A DNA stretch of 64,000 nucleotides, taken from the NCBI GenBank assembly GCA_036488085.1, contig DASXHZ010000061.1, positions 1 through 64,000 of the forward strand, written 5' to 3'. Every line of letters starts with the position of its first letter. Position 1 is the first letter of the stretch. Made by a program: the position numbers and the translations under genes. The notes below the pieces were generated by a model that worked only from the letters and a program-made list of their open reading frames with translations, did no database searches and was not told where the DNA came from. Positions 36,755 to 45,444 of this stretch are shown one piece after another. Source of the stretch: DASXHZ01 sp036488085 (GTDB lineage: Bacteria; Acidobacteriota; Thermoanaerobaculia; Gp7-AA8).

Positions 36755-38041
36755 ATGGCAGCTACCCCCAAAGACAAAACGATCCGCGTCGGTGTCCTGA
36801 TCACCGTCGCGCTAGCCGTCCTGATGGTCTTCCTCTTCTTCATCGGAAGCGAGTCGAAGATCTGGGCGCGCAAGAACGAGTACGAAGTCCGTTTCGAGAG
36901 CGTGGCGGGGCTCGCCGAAGGCAACCCGGTGAAGATCTCCGGCGTCACGGTCGGCGTCGTACGCGACATCCGCCTCCCCCGCGATCCGAAGAAGCGTGCG
37001 GTCGAGATCTCGCTGATGGTCGACCGCAAGTATGCCGAGCGCATTCGCGGCGACTCGCGGGCACGCCTCAAGAAGCTCGGCCTCCTCGCAGGCGACAGCT
37101 ACATCGACATCACGCCGGGCGATCCCCGTTTTCCGACGGTCGACCCGGGCTCGGTCATCCCGGCGCAACGCGAGACGAATGTCGATCAGCTCATCTCGTC
37201 TGGCGAGGATCTGGTCGACAACTTCGTCCAGATCTCGTACTCGCTCAAGAACATCCTCGGGCGCGTCGATCGCGGCGAAGGCCTCATCGGCGAGCTCACC
37301 ACGTCCCCCGAGACGAAGCAGCGCCTCACCGACACGTTCCTGCTTACCCTGAACAAGACCAACGCCGCGCTGGCGCACATGGAGAGCGGCCGTGGCGTCG
37401 CCGGGAAGCTGATCTACGACGACAAGTTCGCCGAACAGCTCACGACCTCGCTCCTCGCCAGCGCGCAGTCGCTGCAGGCGGTCGCGTCCAACGTCCAGAA
37501 AGGCTTCGAGAGCGGTACCGGAGTTCTCCCGGCGCTGATGCACGACCCCGAGGCAAAGAAGCGCGTTTACGATCTGGTCGACAACCTCCGCACCACGTCC
37601 GCGAATCTCGCGACGTTCTCGACCAGCCTCCAGACCGGGCAGGGCCTTGTGCCGCGCCTGATCAACGACAAGGCGTACGGTGACCAGGCGCTGAACGAGT
37701 TCACGGGACTCGTCCACCAGCTCAACGAGACTGTCTCGAAGCTGAACAGTGGGCAGGGAACTGCCGGCAAGCTGATTACCGACCCCTCGGTGTACGAGTC
37801 GATCAACGACATCCTGATCGGCATCAACGAGTCGAAGCTCCTCCGCTGGCTCATTCGCAACCGGCAGCAGAGCGGCATCCAGCAGCGGTACAACGAGCAG
37901 CAGAAGACCGCGCCGGCGAATGCGCCGCCCGCTCCCGCTCCCCCTCCCGCTTCCGACGTCCCGCCGCCGCCCGCTGCAACGCCGCCCGTGACGACGACCA
38001 CTACGACCACCACCACGACAGCCGTTCCGCCACCGTACTAG
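36755..38041 (+). CDS. mlaD: MlaD-family MCE domain protein (substrate-binding, membrane anchored)
   Basis: The product has 428 residues, more than twice the length of E. coli MlaD. An N-terminal membrane helix (VGVLITVALAVLMVFLFFIG) precedes the MCE domain (residues 45-130, VRFESVAGLAEGNPVKISGVTVGVV and LLAGDSYIDITPG). A long helical, coiled-coil-like tail of about 250 residues follows, with repeats such as GQGLVPRLINDKAYGDQ and GQGTAGKLITDPSVYESI. The C-terminus is Pro-rich and then a Thr run. Extended MCE proteins of this type may form periplasm-spanning channels for lipid. It follows mlaF. Confidence 0.9.
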   Translation: MAATPKDKTIRVGVLITVALAVLMVFLFFIGSESKIWARKNEYEVRFESVAGLAEGNPVKISGVTVGVVRDIRLPRDPKKRAVEISLMVDRKYAERIRGDSRARLKKLGLLAGDSYIDITPGDPRFPTVDPGSVIPAQRETNVDQLISSGEDLVDNFVQISYSLKNILGRVDRGEGLIGELTTSPETKQRLTDTFLLTLNKTNAALAHMESGRGVAGKLIYDDKFAEQLTTSLLASAQSLQAVASNVQKGFESGTGVLPALMHDPEAKKRVYDLVDNLRTTSANLATFSTSLQTGQGLVPRLINDKAYGDQALNEFTGLVHQLNETVSKLNSGQGTAGKLITDPSVYESINDILIGINESKLLRWLIRNRQQSGIQQRYNEQQKTAPANAPPAPAPPPASDVPPPPAATPPVTTTTTTTTTTAVPPPY

Positions 38042-38064
38042 ACAAGAACAACGAGGAGTCTTCT

Positions 38065-39399
38065 TTGGATATCGCCGTCATAGGCACGGGCTACGTCGGT
38101 CTCGTCACCGGCGCCGGTCTTGCCGACTTTGGCAATGACGTCGTCTGCGTCGACATCGACGAACGCAAGATCGCGGCGCTGCGCGAGGGCACCATCCCCA
38201 TCTACGAGCCGGGTCTCGACACGCTCGTGACCAAGAACGTCGGCGAAGCACGGCTGCGCTTCACGACCAACCTCGCCGAGGCAATCAAGGCCGCGCGCGC
38301 CATCTTCATCGCCGTCGGAACCCCGCCGAAGCCGGACGGCTCGGCCGACCTCCGCTACGTCGAGGACGTCGCGCGCACCATCGCGCAGCACATGAACGGG
38401 CCGAAGCTGATCATCACCAAGTCGACCGTGCCGATCGGCACCGGCCGGATGATCGAGAAGATTGTCGAGGAGTCGGGAACGAAGCACCACGCCTCGGTGG
38501 TCTCGAATCCGGAGTTCCTCCGCGAGGGCTCGGCGATCGAAGACTTCATGAGACCCGATCGCGTCGTCATCGGCGCTTCCAACGACGAGTCGATCGCGCT
38601 GATGAAAGAGATCTACGCGCCGCTCCACTCGCTCGAGATCCCGTTCGTCGTGACCAACGTCGAGTCGTCGGAGCTGATCAAGTACGCCGCGAACGGTTTC
38701 CTCGCCACGAAGATCACGTTCATCAACGAGATCGCGCAGGTGTGCGAGCGGGTCGGCGCGAACGTCCACGACGTCGCGATCGGCATGGGCCTCGACTCCC
38801 GCATCGGCTCGAAGTTCCTGCAGGCAGGCCCCGGCTTCGGCGGCTCCTGCTTCCCGAAAGACACCTCGGCGATGGCGGACATCGCGCGCCGCTACGGCTA
38901 CGAGTTCCAGATCATGGAGTCGGTGCTGCGCGTCAACGCCGACATCAAGCAGCGTATGGTCGCGAAGATCGAGCACGCCGTCGGCACCCTCAGTGGCAAG
39001 ACCATCGCAATGCTTGGGCTGGCGTTCAAGCCCGAAACCGACGACATGCGCGACTCTCCGACGATCCCGATCATCAACGGCCTGCAAAACCACGGTGCGA
39101 AGGTGCGTGCCTACGACCCCCAGGCGATGGAGAACTGCAAGTCGATCTTCGTCGACGTCACGTACTGCGCGGATGCGTACGAGACGGCGGCTGGGGCGGA
39201 CGCTCTCGTGATCGCGACGGAGTGGAACGAGTTCCGCGCCCTGAATCTCGACAAGATCAAGAAGGCGCTCAAGCAGCCGGTCGTCGTCGACCTGCGCAAC
39301 GTCTACGACGCGAAGCGGATGCTCGCACAGGGCTTCGCGTACTACTCCGTCGGCCGTGCCGAGGACGTGCGCAAGTCGCTCGCGAAGGAGCACGCATAG
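38065..39399 (+). CDS. ugd: UDP-glucose 6-dehydrogenase
   Basis: The product of 444 residues has an N-terminal Rossmann fold (MDIAVIGTGYVGLVTGAGLADFG). The catalytic Cys lies in GGSCFPKDTSAMADIA, and the GKTIAMLGLAFKPETDDMRDSP motif opens the C-terminal UDP-binding domain. It oxidises UDP-glucose to UDP-glucuronate with two NAD. The start is a TTG with GAGGAG upstream. The next gene overlaps by one nucleotide and converts the product further, so the pair forms a two-step route to UDP-xylose. Confidence 0.94.
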   Translation: MDIAVIGTGYVGLVTGAGLADFGNDVVCVDIDERKIAALREGTIPIYEPGLDTLVTKNVGEARLRFTTNLAEAIKAARAIFIAVGTPPKPDGSADLRYVEDVARTIAQHMNGPKLIITKSTVPIGTGRMIEKIVEESGTKHHASVVSNPEFLREGSAIEDFMRPDRVVIGASNDESIALMKEIYAPLHSLEIPFVVTNVESSELIKYAANGFLATKITFINEIAQVCERVGANVHDVAIGMGLDSRIGSKFLQAGPGFGGSCFPKDTSAMADIARRYGYEFQIMESVLRVNADIKQRMVAKIEHAVGTLSGKTIAMLGLAFKPETDDMRDSPTIPIINGLQNHGAKVRAYDPQAMENCKSIFVDVTYCADAYETAAGADALVIATEWNEFRALNLDKIKKALKQPVVVDLRNVYDAKRMLAQGFAYYSVGRAEDVRKSLAKEHA

Positions 39400-40334
39400 T
39401 GGGTCGTGCAGTCATCACCGGCGGAGCGGGATTCGTCGGGTCGCATCTTTGCGACCTCTTCCTCGCGCGCGGCCACGAGGTGATCTGCATCGACAACTTC
39501 CTCACCGGCTCGCCGGAGAACGTCAAGCACCTCTTCGGACACGACGGCTTCTCGTTCATTAAACACGACGTCACGAACTACATCTACGTCGAGGGGCACG
39601 TCGACTACGTCCTGCATTTCGCGTCGCCCGCGAGCCCGATCGACTATCTCGAGAAGCCGATCCAGACGCTGAAAGTCGGCTCCCTCGGCACACACAAAAC
39701 GCTCGGCCTCGCGAAAGACAAGAACGCCCGATATCTTCTCGCGTCGACGTCGGAGACCTATGGCGATCCGCTCGTGCATCCGCAGAAAGAGGACTACTGG
39801 GGCAACGTGAACCCGGTCGGTCCCCGCGGCGTCTACGACGAGGCGAAGCGCTTCGCCGAGGCGATGACCATGGCGTACCACCGCTTCCACGGCGTGCAGA
39901 CGCGGATCGTCCGCATCTTCAACACCTACGGCGAGCGGATGCGGATCAACGATGGCCGCGTCGTCCCAGCGTTCATCTCGCAGTCGCTGAAAAACGAGCC
40001 GCTAACCGTCTTCGGCGACGGCTCGCAGACGCGCTCTTTCTGCTACGTCTCCGACCTGGTCGACGGCATCTACCGCCTCCTGATGTCGGAGGAAGTGAAC
40101 CCAACGAACATCGGCAACCCGGCCGAGATGACGGTGCTGCAGTTTGCGGAGCGCATCAAAGCTCTCACCGGCACCAGCGCTCCGATCGAGTTCCGCCCCC
40201 TCCCGGTCGACGACCCGAAAGTGCGCCGCCCCGACATCACGAAAGCCCGCACCCTCCTCGGCTGGGAACCGCGCGTCCCGCTCGACGAAGGCCTCACGCG
40301 GACGATCGAATACTTCCGCACTGTCGTTGCGTAG
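39399..40334 (+). CDS. UDP-glucuronate decarboxylase (UDP-xylose synthase), extended SDR
   Basis: The product has 311 residues. The GGAGFVGSHL NAD-binding motif, HFASPASPIDY (the usual UXS motif), TSETYGDP, the YDEAKR catalytic Tyr-Lys pair and RIFNTYGERM are typical of UDP-xylose synthases and close relatives. It would decarboxylate UDP-glucuronate made by the preceding enzyme to UDP-xylose, a precursor for surface polysaccharides or glycosylated products. It starts with GTG at 39399, overlapping the ugd stop by one nucleotide. Confidence 0.9.
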   Translation: MGRAVITGGAGFVGSHLCDLFLARGHEVICIDNFLTGSPENVKHLFGHDGFSFIKHDVTNYIYVEGHVDYVLHFASPASPIDYLEKPIQTLKVGSLGTHKTLGLAKDKNARYLLASTSETYGDPLVHPQKEDYWGNVNPVGPRGVYDEAKRFAEAMTMAYHRFHGVQTRIVRIFNTYGERMRINDGRVVPAFISQSLKNEPLTVFGDGSQTRSFCYVSDLVDGIYRLLMSEEVNPTNIGNPAEMTVLQFAERIKALTGTSAPIEFRPLPVDDPKVRRPDITKARTLLGWEPRVPLDEGLTRTIEYFRTVVA

Positions 40335-40369
40335 CGGCCTCGATCGCGCCTGAGGCGTATCATCGCCAT

Positions 40370-40810
40370 ATGGCGTCAGCGAAAACGTGGGCGCGCGAGT
40401 GGCGCGTCTTTCTGGAGTTCGTCGCAGGTTTCTGCGGGACGATCTTCTTTCACCAGCCGGCGGTGTGGCTCCTCCACATCGCGGGCGTCACGCCGCGGAC
40501 GCCGTACGTCATGACCCAGGTGCCTCCATTCGGCGTCCCGTCGGTCATCTCGCTGGCGTTCTGGGGCGGCGTATGGGGACTGATCCTCATCCCCGCAATC
40601 GCGAGGATCAAGAACGAGGGCGCGTACTTCCTCGCAGCCATCCTGTTCGGCGCGATCTTCCCGACCCTCGTCGCCGCCTACATCCTCGCGCCGATCAAGC
40701 ACCAGCCGGTCCCGCACACGCCGTCGAACGTGATTCTCGGCCTCACGGTCAACGGCGCATGGGGCCTCGGCACCGCGCTCTTCTTCCGCTTCTTCGCGCG
40801 CTCGCGTTAG
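40370..40810 (+). CDS. Small integral membrane protein of unknown function
   Basis: The protein has 146 residues with about four hydrophobic helices: FLEFVAGFCGTIFF, FGVPSVISLAFWGGVWGLILIP, GAYFLAAILFGAIFPTLVAAYIL and ILGLTVNGAWGLGTALFF. I do not recognise a named family. Small soluble loops with HQP and HTPSN are the only conserved-looking polar elements. It follows the UXS gene by 35 nt in the same direction, so co-transcription is possible. Confidence 0.6.
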   Translation: MASAKTWAREWRVFLEFVAGFCGTIFFHQPAVWLLHIAGVTPRTPYVMTQVPPFGVPSVISLAFWGGVWGLILIPAIARIKNEGAYFLAAILFGAIFPTLVAAYILAPIKHQPVPHTPSNVILGLTVNGAWGLGTALFFRFFARSR

Positions 40811-40816
40811 CTCCCC

Positions 40817-41323
40817 TCATTCTTCCCCCTCCTTGCCGAGGTGAAAGTCGCGAGTGCAGCGGAGGACGCCTTTGCCGCCAGGCGTGAGACGGCAGATCGC
40901 CTGCGGCTGTTTTGCGCGCTGTGCGGCGCTCAGCAGCGGGTCGTCGGCGAAATAGAGGATTGCGTATTCGTGCGGGCCGGTCGGCGGCCGCAGCTCGAAG
41001 TGGATGTGCGCAGGTTGCGAACGATTCGGATATGGAGCGGGCCGGATGGTCTCGATGTCGTAGGAGCCGTGGTCGTCGGTGCGGAGCGATCCGCGCAGCC
41101 GCGGCGGCGCCGTGTCGCTGTACATCGAACCGTCCGCGCGGTACAGGCCATGCGCGTCGGTGTGATACGCGACGATCGTGACGTGCGGAACGGGATGCCC
41201 GCTTGCGTCGAGGACGCGGCCGCTGACGACGATCCGCTGCCCCGGCTCGCTCAGCGGCGCGAGGAGGAGGTGGGACGGGGAGAAGAAGAGCGACATGAGA
41301 GCGAGGAGAATGACGTTGTTCAT
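40817..41323 (-). CDS. Exported intradiol-dioxygenase-fold protein
   Basis: The product has about 168 residues with a signal-like N-terminus (MNNVILLALMSLFFSP). It carries the beta-sandwich of intradiol ring-cleavage dioxygenases: VVSGRVLDASGHPVPHVTIVAYHTDAHGLY, LRTDDHGSYDIETIRPAPYP and the HIHFEL metal-ligand strand. The HxH pair and Tyr of the PYP segment could ligate iron. Export is unusual for catechol dioxygenases, so it may act on extracellular aromatic compounds, or the fold may have been reused. It is divergent from the ECF sigma gene, with a palindrome in the gap. Confidence 0.72.
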   Translation of the reverse strand: MNNVILLALMSLFFSPSHLLLAPLSEPGQRIVVSGRVLDASGHPVPHVTIVAYHTDAHGLYRADGSMYSDTAPPRLRGSLRTDDHGSYDIETIRPAPYPNRSQPAHIHFELRPPTGPHEYAILYFADDPLLSAAQRAKQPQAICRLTPGGKGVLRCTRDFHLGKEGEE

Positions 41324-41348
41324 GCGCTCAAGACGCACTCTTGCCGCG

Positions 41349-41370
41349 GAGCGTTAACGTGTTAACACTC
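41349..41370. promoter_or_regulatory. Palindrome GTTAAC in the divergent gap before the ECF sigma gene
   Basis: GAGCGTTAAC and GTTAACACTC (41349-41358, 41361-41370) are near-perfect inverted halves (9 of 10). An AAC at 41364-41366 lies 17 nt from a CGTC at 41384-41387, the spacing of ECF-type promoters (AAC, about 16-17 nt, CGT). The match is short, and ATG follows only 5 nt later, so a leaderless or autoregulated start is speculative. Confidence 0.35.
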
Positions 41371-41392
41371 TCGCCGCGAGAACCGTCTTTCG

Positions 41393-41920
41393 ATGGTGGA
41401 GAGTGCTGCGCCGACTGATGCCGCGCTGGTGCGCGCCGCGCAACGCGGTGACGTCCCGGCGTTCGAGTCGCTCTACACGCGCTATTCGCGCGTGGTCCAC
41501 GGCATCGTCCTCGGGCGCATGGCCGCGAGCGACGTCGACGACGTCGTCCAGGACGTGTTCATCACCGCGTACCAGAAGCTGCAAATGCTTCGCGAGCCTG
41601 CGGCATTCGCCGGATGGATCGCGCGGATCGCGCGCAACCGCGCCGAGGATTCGAGGAGAGGGGCGCTGGAGCGGATGGAGCTCGATCGGAAGACCGCGGC
41701 GAGCGCGAACCAGGACGACGCGGTCGATGCGGCGCGTGCGCTCGCCGCGATCCGGGCACTGCCGATTGCCTATCGCGAGACGCTGATGTTCCGCCTCGTC
41801 GAGGGGATGTCGGCCGACGAGATCGCGCAGCGCACCGGTCTCACCTCGGGGTCGGTGCGCGTGAACCTCCATCGCGGCATGCGCCTCCTCCGCGAGGCGC
41901 TGGGAGTCACTGATGCCTGA
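41393..41920 (+). CDS. ECF-type RNA polymerase sigma factor
   Basis: The product has 175 residues. Sigma region 2 includes ALVRAAQRGDVPAFESLYTRY and VDDVVQDVFITAYQKLQ; region 4 has FRLVEGMSADEIAQRTGL and SVRVNLHRGMRLLREAL, a helix-turn-helix of sigma-70 region 4. There is no region 1 or 3, as expected for extracytoplasmic-function sigma factors. The next gene, a FecR-like membrane protein, overlaps by 8 nt and is probably its anti-sigma factor. Confidence 0.9.
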   Translation: MVESAAPTDAALVRAAQRGDVPAFESLYTRYSRVVHGIVLGRMAASDVDDVVQDVFITAYQKLQMLREPAAFAGWIARIARNRAEDSRRGALERMELDRKTAASANQDDAVDAARALAAIRALPIAYRETLMFRLVEGMSADEIAQRTGLTSGSVRVNLHRGMRLLREALGVTDA

Positions 41921-42854
41921 CGAAATGACTGACGAAGAACGCTTCGAAACACTGCTCGCGCGGTTCCGCGGTACGACGCCGATACCCGACTTCCGCGCCG
42001 TGCGGCAGGAAGCGCGCGCGCCACGCCGTTGGCTGTATGCCGTCGCCGCGGCGATCGTGATCGCGATCGGAATCGGCCTGCTCGTTCCGCGGCCGCGAAC
42101 GTTGCGCGATGGAGAGATCATGCAAACGAACCGCTCGAGGGTTCGCGTCAACGTGCCGTCGATCGGCACGGTCGACGTCCTGCCGCACACGACCCTCCAG
42201 CTTGTCGAGAGTAGCCGCGATCACTATCTCCTCGATCTGCGGCAAGGCTCCATCCACGCCAAGACCACGGCGCCTCCCGGTGTCTTCGTGGTCAACACGC
42301 CGAAAGCCACCGCCACCGACCTCGGGTGCGAGTACACATTGACGGTCGGGCCGTCGGGTGTCGGCACACTTCACGTAACGGCGGGATGGGTGGGATTGCG
42401 ATACGGCTTCACGCAGTCGCTGGTCCCTGCGAATGCACATGCTGAGATGGATGCTGACGGCAACCTCAGCGCACCGGTTTTCGACGACGCGCCGTTCAGA
42501 ACAACCGATTCGCTCGACACGATCCTCCGCGAAGCGCGCAGAAAGGATGCCTTCACGCTCTTGAACCTCTTCCCGCGTGCGGCGAACGGCGACGCGCGCG
42601 CGCGCATCTATGATCGCCTGAACGCACTCGTGCCGGCGCCGCCGGGCATCACCCGCGAGACCGTGCGCGATCGTTGGACGACCGGCACGGTCGACCCGTG
42701 GTGGCCGCCCGTGCTGAAGGCGAGCGGCGTCACCGCGATCAAGAAGAATCGTGTGCGGGGCCGGCTCTCAGCCGGCCCGGGTCGGCTGAGAGCCGGCCCC
42801 ACACACAATGCTGACGAAGCCTACGCGCCGCTGTCGTCCGCGGACGGTCCGTAG
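41913..42854 (+). CDS. FecR-domain membrane protein, probable anti-sigma factor; C-terminus read through a repeat
   Basis: The protein has 313 residues. One transmembrane helix (LYAVAAAIVIAIGIGLLV, about residues 41-58) separates a short cytoplasmic region from a FecR-like periplasmic beta domain (VRVNVPSIGTVDVLPHTTLQLVE, GSIHAKTTAPPGVFVVNTPKATATDLGCEYT). It is paired with an ECF sigma factor. The last 35 residues are encoded by the GC-rich palindrome at 42751-42806 and flanking sequence, including the peptide GRLSAGPGRLRAGP, so the original gene probably ended near residue 279. The 3' end overlaps the convergent DinB gene by 34 nt. Confidence 0.82.
   Translation: MPDEMTDEERFETLLARFRGTTPIPDFRAVRQEARAPRRWLYAVAAAIVIAIGIGLLVPRPRTLRDGEIMQTNRSRVRVNVPSIGTVDVLPHTTLQLVESSRDHYLLDLRQGSIHAKTTAPPGVFVVNTPKATATDLGCEYTLTVGPSGVGTLHVTAGWVGLRYGFTQSLVPANAHAEMDADGNLSAPVFDDAPFRTTDSLDTILREARRKDAFTLLNLFPRAANGDARARIYDRLNALVPAPPGITRETVRDRWTTGTVDPWWPPVLKASGVTAIKKNRVRGRLSAGPGRLRAGPTHNADEAYAPLSSADGP
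42751..42806. repeat. GC-rich palindrome inside the FecR-gene 3' end
   Basis: The 23-nt arms 42751-42773 and 42784-42806 match at 22 of 23 positions around a 10-nt loop. The right arm shares GCTGAGAGCCGGCCCCACAC (19 of 20) with the inner palindrome at 4273-4292, so this is a dispersed family. Here it lies inside a coding sequence. Confidence 0.8.
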
Positions 42855-43315
42855 ATCGACGGTACCTTGCCGCCCATCGGACGGATGTACGCCGCAAGCT
42901 GGCCGCGGTGATGGACCATGTCGAAAATGTAGCCCCAGAACATGTCTTCGACCGTCGTCTCCCACACCGTCTGGCCGCCCATGTTGAACTTCGCCGGGCC
43001 GCTCCACTTCGCCTCGTCGACGCTGCCGAGCTTCCCTTCTAGCGCCTTCGCGTTGCGCTCGAACGTCGATGCAATCTCTTCCGTCGACGCCGGGCACGCC
43101 GGCACGACGAACTCGATGGTGCCGTTGTCGAGGAGGTCCGAGAGGTTCCCGGCCTCGACCGCCAACTGCCATGCGAGCGCGCCGGCCGGCGTGCACTTGT
43201 CGTGCGGCTTGTAGCCGAGCTGCTCGCCCGGCAGTGCGCGGATCACCCTCAGAAATACCGGAACCTCGGGCGTCCAGCGCTGCGCCCAGAATTCAGGGGT
43301 CGATTTCGTGGCCAT
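42821..43315 (-). CDS. DinB-like four-helix bundle protein
   Basis: The protein has 164 residues of the DinB/YfiT type: helical throughout, with GYKPHDKCTPAGALAWQLAVEAGNL, KFNMGGQTVWETTVEDMFWGYIFDMVHHRGQLAAYIR and a terminal PSIYGPSADDSG. The His residues in HDK and HHRGQ fit the metal-binding triad of the superfamily, which uses thiol cofactors in transfer or detoxification reactions. AGGAGG precedes the ATG at 43315. The 3' end overlaps the FecR gene. Confidence 0.85.
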   Translation of the reverse strand: MATKSTPEFWAQRWTPEVPVFLRVIRALPGEQLGYKPHDKCTPAGALAWQLAVEAGNLSDLLDNGTIEFVVPACPASTEEIASTFERNAKALEGKLGSVDEAKWSGPAKFNMGGQTVWETTVEDMFWGYIFDMVHHRGQLAAYIRPMGGKVPSIYGPSADDSGA

Positions 43316-43327
43316 GTTGTCCTCCTC

Positions 43328-44602
43328 CTAACGAACGATCGTCTCTTCGCGGCGCGGCCCGGTCGAGATGATCGAGACCTTCGCGCCGCTCTCGTCTTCG
43401 ATGAAGCGGACGTAGTCCTTCGCTTCCTGCGGCAGCTCGGCGTACGAAGTCACGCCCGCCGTCGAGCGGTTCCAGCCTTTGAACGTCCGGTACTCCGGCT
43501 TGTAGTCGTGATGTTCGACCGCGAATGCCGGGAACGTCTTCCACGGCGCACCGTGGACGTTGTACCCCGTGCAGACGCTGATCTCTTCGAACTGGTCGAG
43601 CACGTCGAGCTTTGTCAGCGCGATCTCGTCGATGCCGTTCAGCATCGCCGAGGTACGGAGCACCGCGAGGTCGAGCCAGCCGGTGCGGCGCGGGCGGCCG
43701 GTCACCGTGCCGAACTCGTTGCCGCGCGTGCGGAGATGCTCGCCATGCTCGTCCTCGAGCTCCGTCGGGAACGCCCCGCCGCCGACGCGCGTCGTATACG
43801 CCTTCACCACGCCGATGACCTTGTTGATGTGCTTTGGCGCGACGCCGAGGCCGGTGCAGATGCCGCCGACTACCGTGTTCGACGACGTGACGTACGGGTA
43901 CGTGCCGTGGTCGATATCGAGCATCATCCCCTGCGCCCCCTCGAACATCACCGTCTTCTTCGCGCGGATCTGTTCGTTGATGAGCAGCGGTCCGTTCACG
44001 ATGCGGGGCGAGAGGATCTCGCCGAAGAGGGCGTAGTCGTCGAAGAGTTTCTTCGGATCGAACGTCTCTTTGCCGTATACCGTCCAGAGCACCGGGTTCT
44101 TCTCGGCGCAGGCGAATTCGATCTTGGTGCGGAGCGTGTCCCTATCGCGAAGGTCGGCAACGCGGATGCCGTAGCGGCTGACCTTCGTCTCGTACGCCGG
44201 CCCGATGCCGCGGCCGGTCGTGCCGATCTTCGCTTCGCCCGCCGCCTCCTCCCGCGCCAGGTCGAGCGCGCGGTGGTAGGGGAGGATGACGTGCGCCGAG
44301 TCGGCGATCTTGAGGTTGCCGTCGATGACGACGCCGAGTTGCCGCAGGCCGTCGATCTCCTGCAGCAGCGCCTCCGGGTCGATCACCATCCCATTGCCGA
44401 GGAGGCAGAGCTTGTTCGGGTGGAGGATGCCGGAGGGGATGAGCCGTAGCGCGAAGTGCTGGTCGGCGAATTTGACCGTGTGGCCGGCGTTGTGGCCGCC
44501 CTGATAACGGGCCACGACGTCGAACTGCTCGCACAGCAGGTCGACGATTTTTCCCTTGCCCTCGTCACCCCACTGGGCGCCGATTACGGCCACGTTCGCC
44601 AT
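43328..44602 (-). CDS. purA: Adenylosuccinate synthetase
   Basis: The product of 424 residues is of normal length. It contains GAQWGDEGKGKIVDLL at the N-terminus (P-loop-like GDEGKGK), QGGHNAGHTVKF, TTGRGIGPAYETK, VMFEGAQGMMLDIDHGTYPYVTSS, and GRPRRTGWLDL. It joins IMP and aspartate with GTP in the first step to AMP. The gene is encoded 12 nt upstream of the DinB gene on the same strand, so the two may share a transcript. Confidence 0.97.
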   Translation of the reverse strand: MANVAVIGAQWGDEGKGKIVDLLCEQFDVVARYQGGHNAGHTVKFADQHFALRLIPSGILHPNKLCLLGNGMVIDPEALLQEIDGLRQLGVVIDGNLKIADSAHVILPYHRALDLAREEAAGEAKIGTTGRGIGPAYETKVSRYGIRVADLRDRDTLRTKIEFACAEKNPVLWTVYGKETFDPKKLFDDYALFGEILSPRIVNGPLLINEQIRAKKTVMFEGAQGMMLDIDHGTYPYVTSSNTVVGGICTGLGVAPKHINKVIGVVKAYTTRVGGGAFPTELEDEHGEHLRTRGNEFGTVTGRPRRTGWLDLAVLRTSAMLNGIDEIALTKLDVLDQFEEISVCTGYNVHGAPWKTFPAFAVEHHDYKPEYRTFKGWNRSTAGVTSYAELPQEAKDYVRFIEDESGAKVSIISTGPRREETIVR

Positions 44603-44719
44603 TGCGGCGCGGAGGGTAGCACGACTGGGTTGCCGGGTAGGCAGGCGGGCGTTTTCGCGCCCGAAAATTGCTGGCGACCCTTCGACGTTCTACACTCCGT
44701 AACCAAGGAGCCCCGCCTG

Positions 44720-45349
44720 ATGGATCTTCAGACCACCGTCCCCGCCGCGCCGCAGCCGATCTACTCCCCGACGCCGATTCCGGTCGAGCAATTCGTGGAC
44801 GGCATCCGCGCGCTCTCGGAAGGACTCATCACGAAGCAGAAGATTTACGACTACCTCGTGACCTACGAGATCAAGCCGGAGGACCTGGAGCGGTACAAGC
44901 AGTGGCTCCCCGACCGCCACACGCGCAACAAGATCTTCCGCAACGACATGATCGAAGTCATGCTCATCTGCTGGCCGATCGGCGCCACCACGCCTCTCCA
45001 CACGCACAACGGCCAACTCGGCTGGATGACGATGCTGGAAGGGAAGCTGGTCGTCGAGAACTACCACAAGCTCGCCTGCGACCGTCCGGAGAACCAGCAG
45101 GTCGTCGGCATGGACTGCCTCGCCGGCGCAACCCACATCGAGATGGAGCACGTCGGCACCGAGGTCGCGGTGCCGAGCGGGCCGCTGAACACGGTGGACA
45201 AGACGCAGACCATCCACAAGATCGTCAACCCGGCCGGCGAGCGCGCAGTGTCGATGCACGTCTACTCGCGCCCGATCGACTCCTGCGTCGTGTTCGACCT
45301 CGAGGGCCAGCGCTGTTATCGCCGCGACCTGAAGTACGACAACGAATGA
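44720..45349 (+). CDS. Cysteine dioxygenase family protein (cupin)
   Basis: The product has 209 residues. The cupin iron-binding residues are visible as His94 and His96 (LHTHNG) and His180 in MHVYSRP. Other family hallmarks are GQLGWMTMLEGKLVVENY and the C-terminal CVVFDLEGQRCYRRDLKYD. It likely oxidises cysteine to cysteine sulfinate or acts on another small thiol. AAGGAG lies 9 nt before the ATG at 44720. The 2-amino-3-ketobutyrate ligase gene follows after a palindromic array. Confidence 0.83.
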   Translation: MDLQTTVPAAPQPIYSPTPIPVEQFVDGIRALSEGLITKQKIYDYLVTYEIKPEDLERYKQWLPDRHTRNKIFRNDMIEVMLICWPIGATTPLHTHNGQLGWMTMLEGKLVVENYHKLACDRPENQQVVGMDCLAGATHIEMEHVGTEVAVPSGPLNTVDKTQTIHKIVNPAGERAVSMHVYSRPIDSCVVFDLEGQRCYRRDLKYDNE

Positions 45350-45427
45350 AGTGCGCAGTGCGCAGTGCGCAGCGCGCAGGTCGTTCATTCACCTCTGCGC
45401 ACCGCGCTCTGTCCGCTGCGCTCTGAA
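45349..45427. repeat. Heptamer-array palindrome E (cysteine dioxygenase-kbl gap)
   Basis: Left 7-mers AAGTGCG CAGTGCG CAGTGCG CAGCGCG (45349-45376) and right 7-mers CTCTGCG CACCGCG CTCTGTC CGCTGCG CTCTGAA (45393-45427) are degenerate and partly complementary (20 of 26 in the best alignment). The array starts at the last base of the previous stop codon and ends 17 nt before the kbl ATG. Confidence 0.7.
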
Positions 45428-45444
45428 GGGAGCGCAACGCATTC

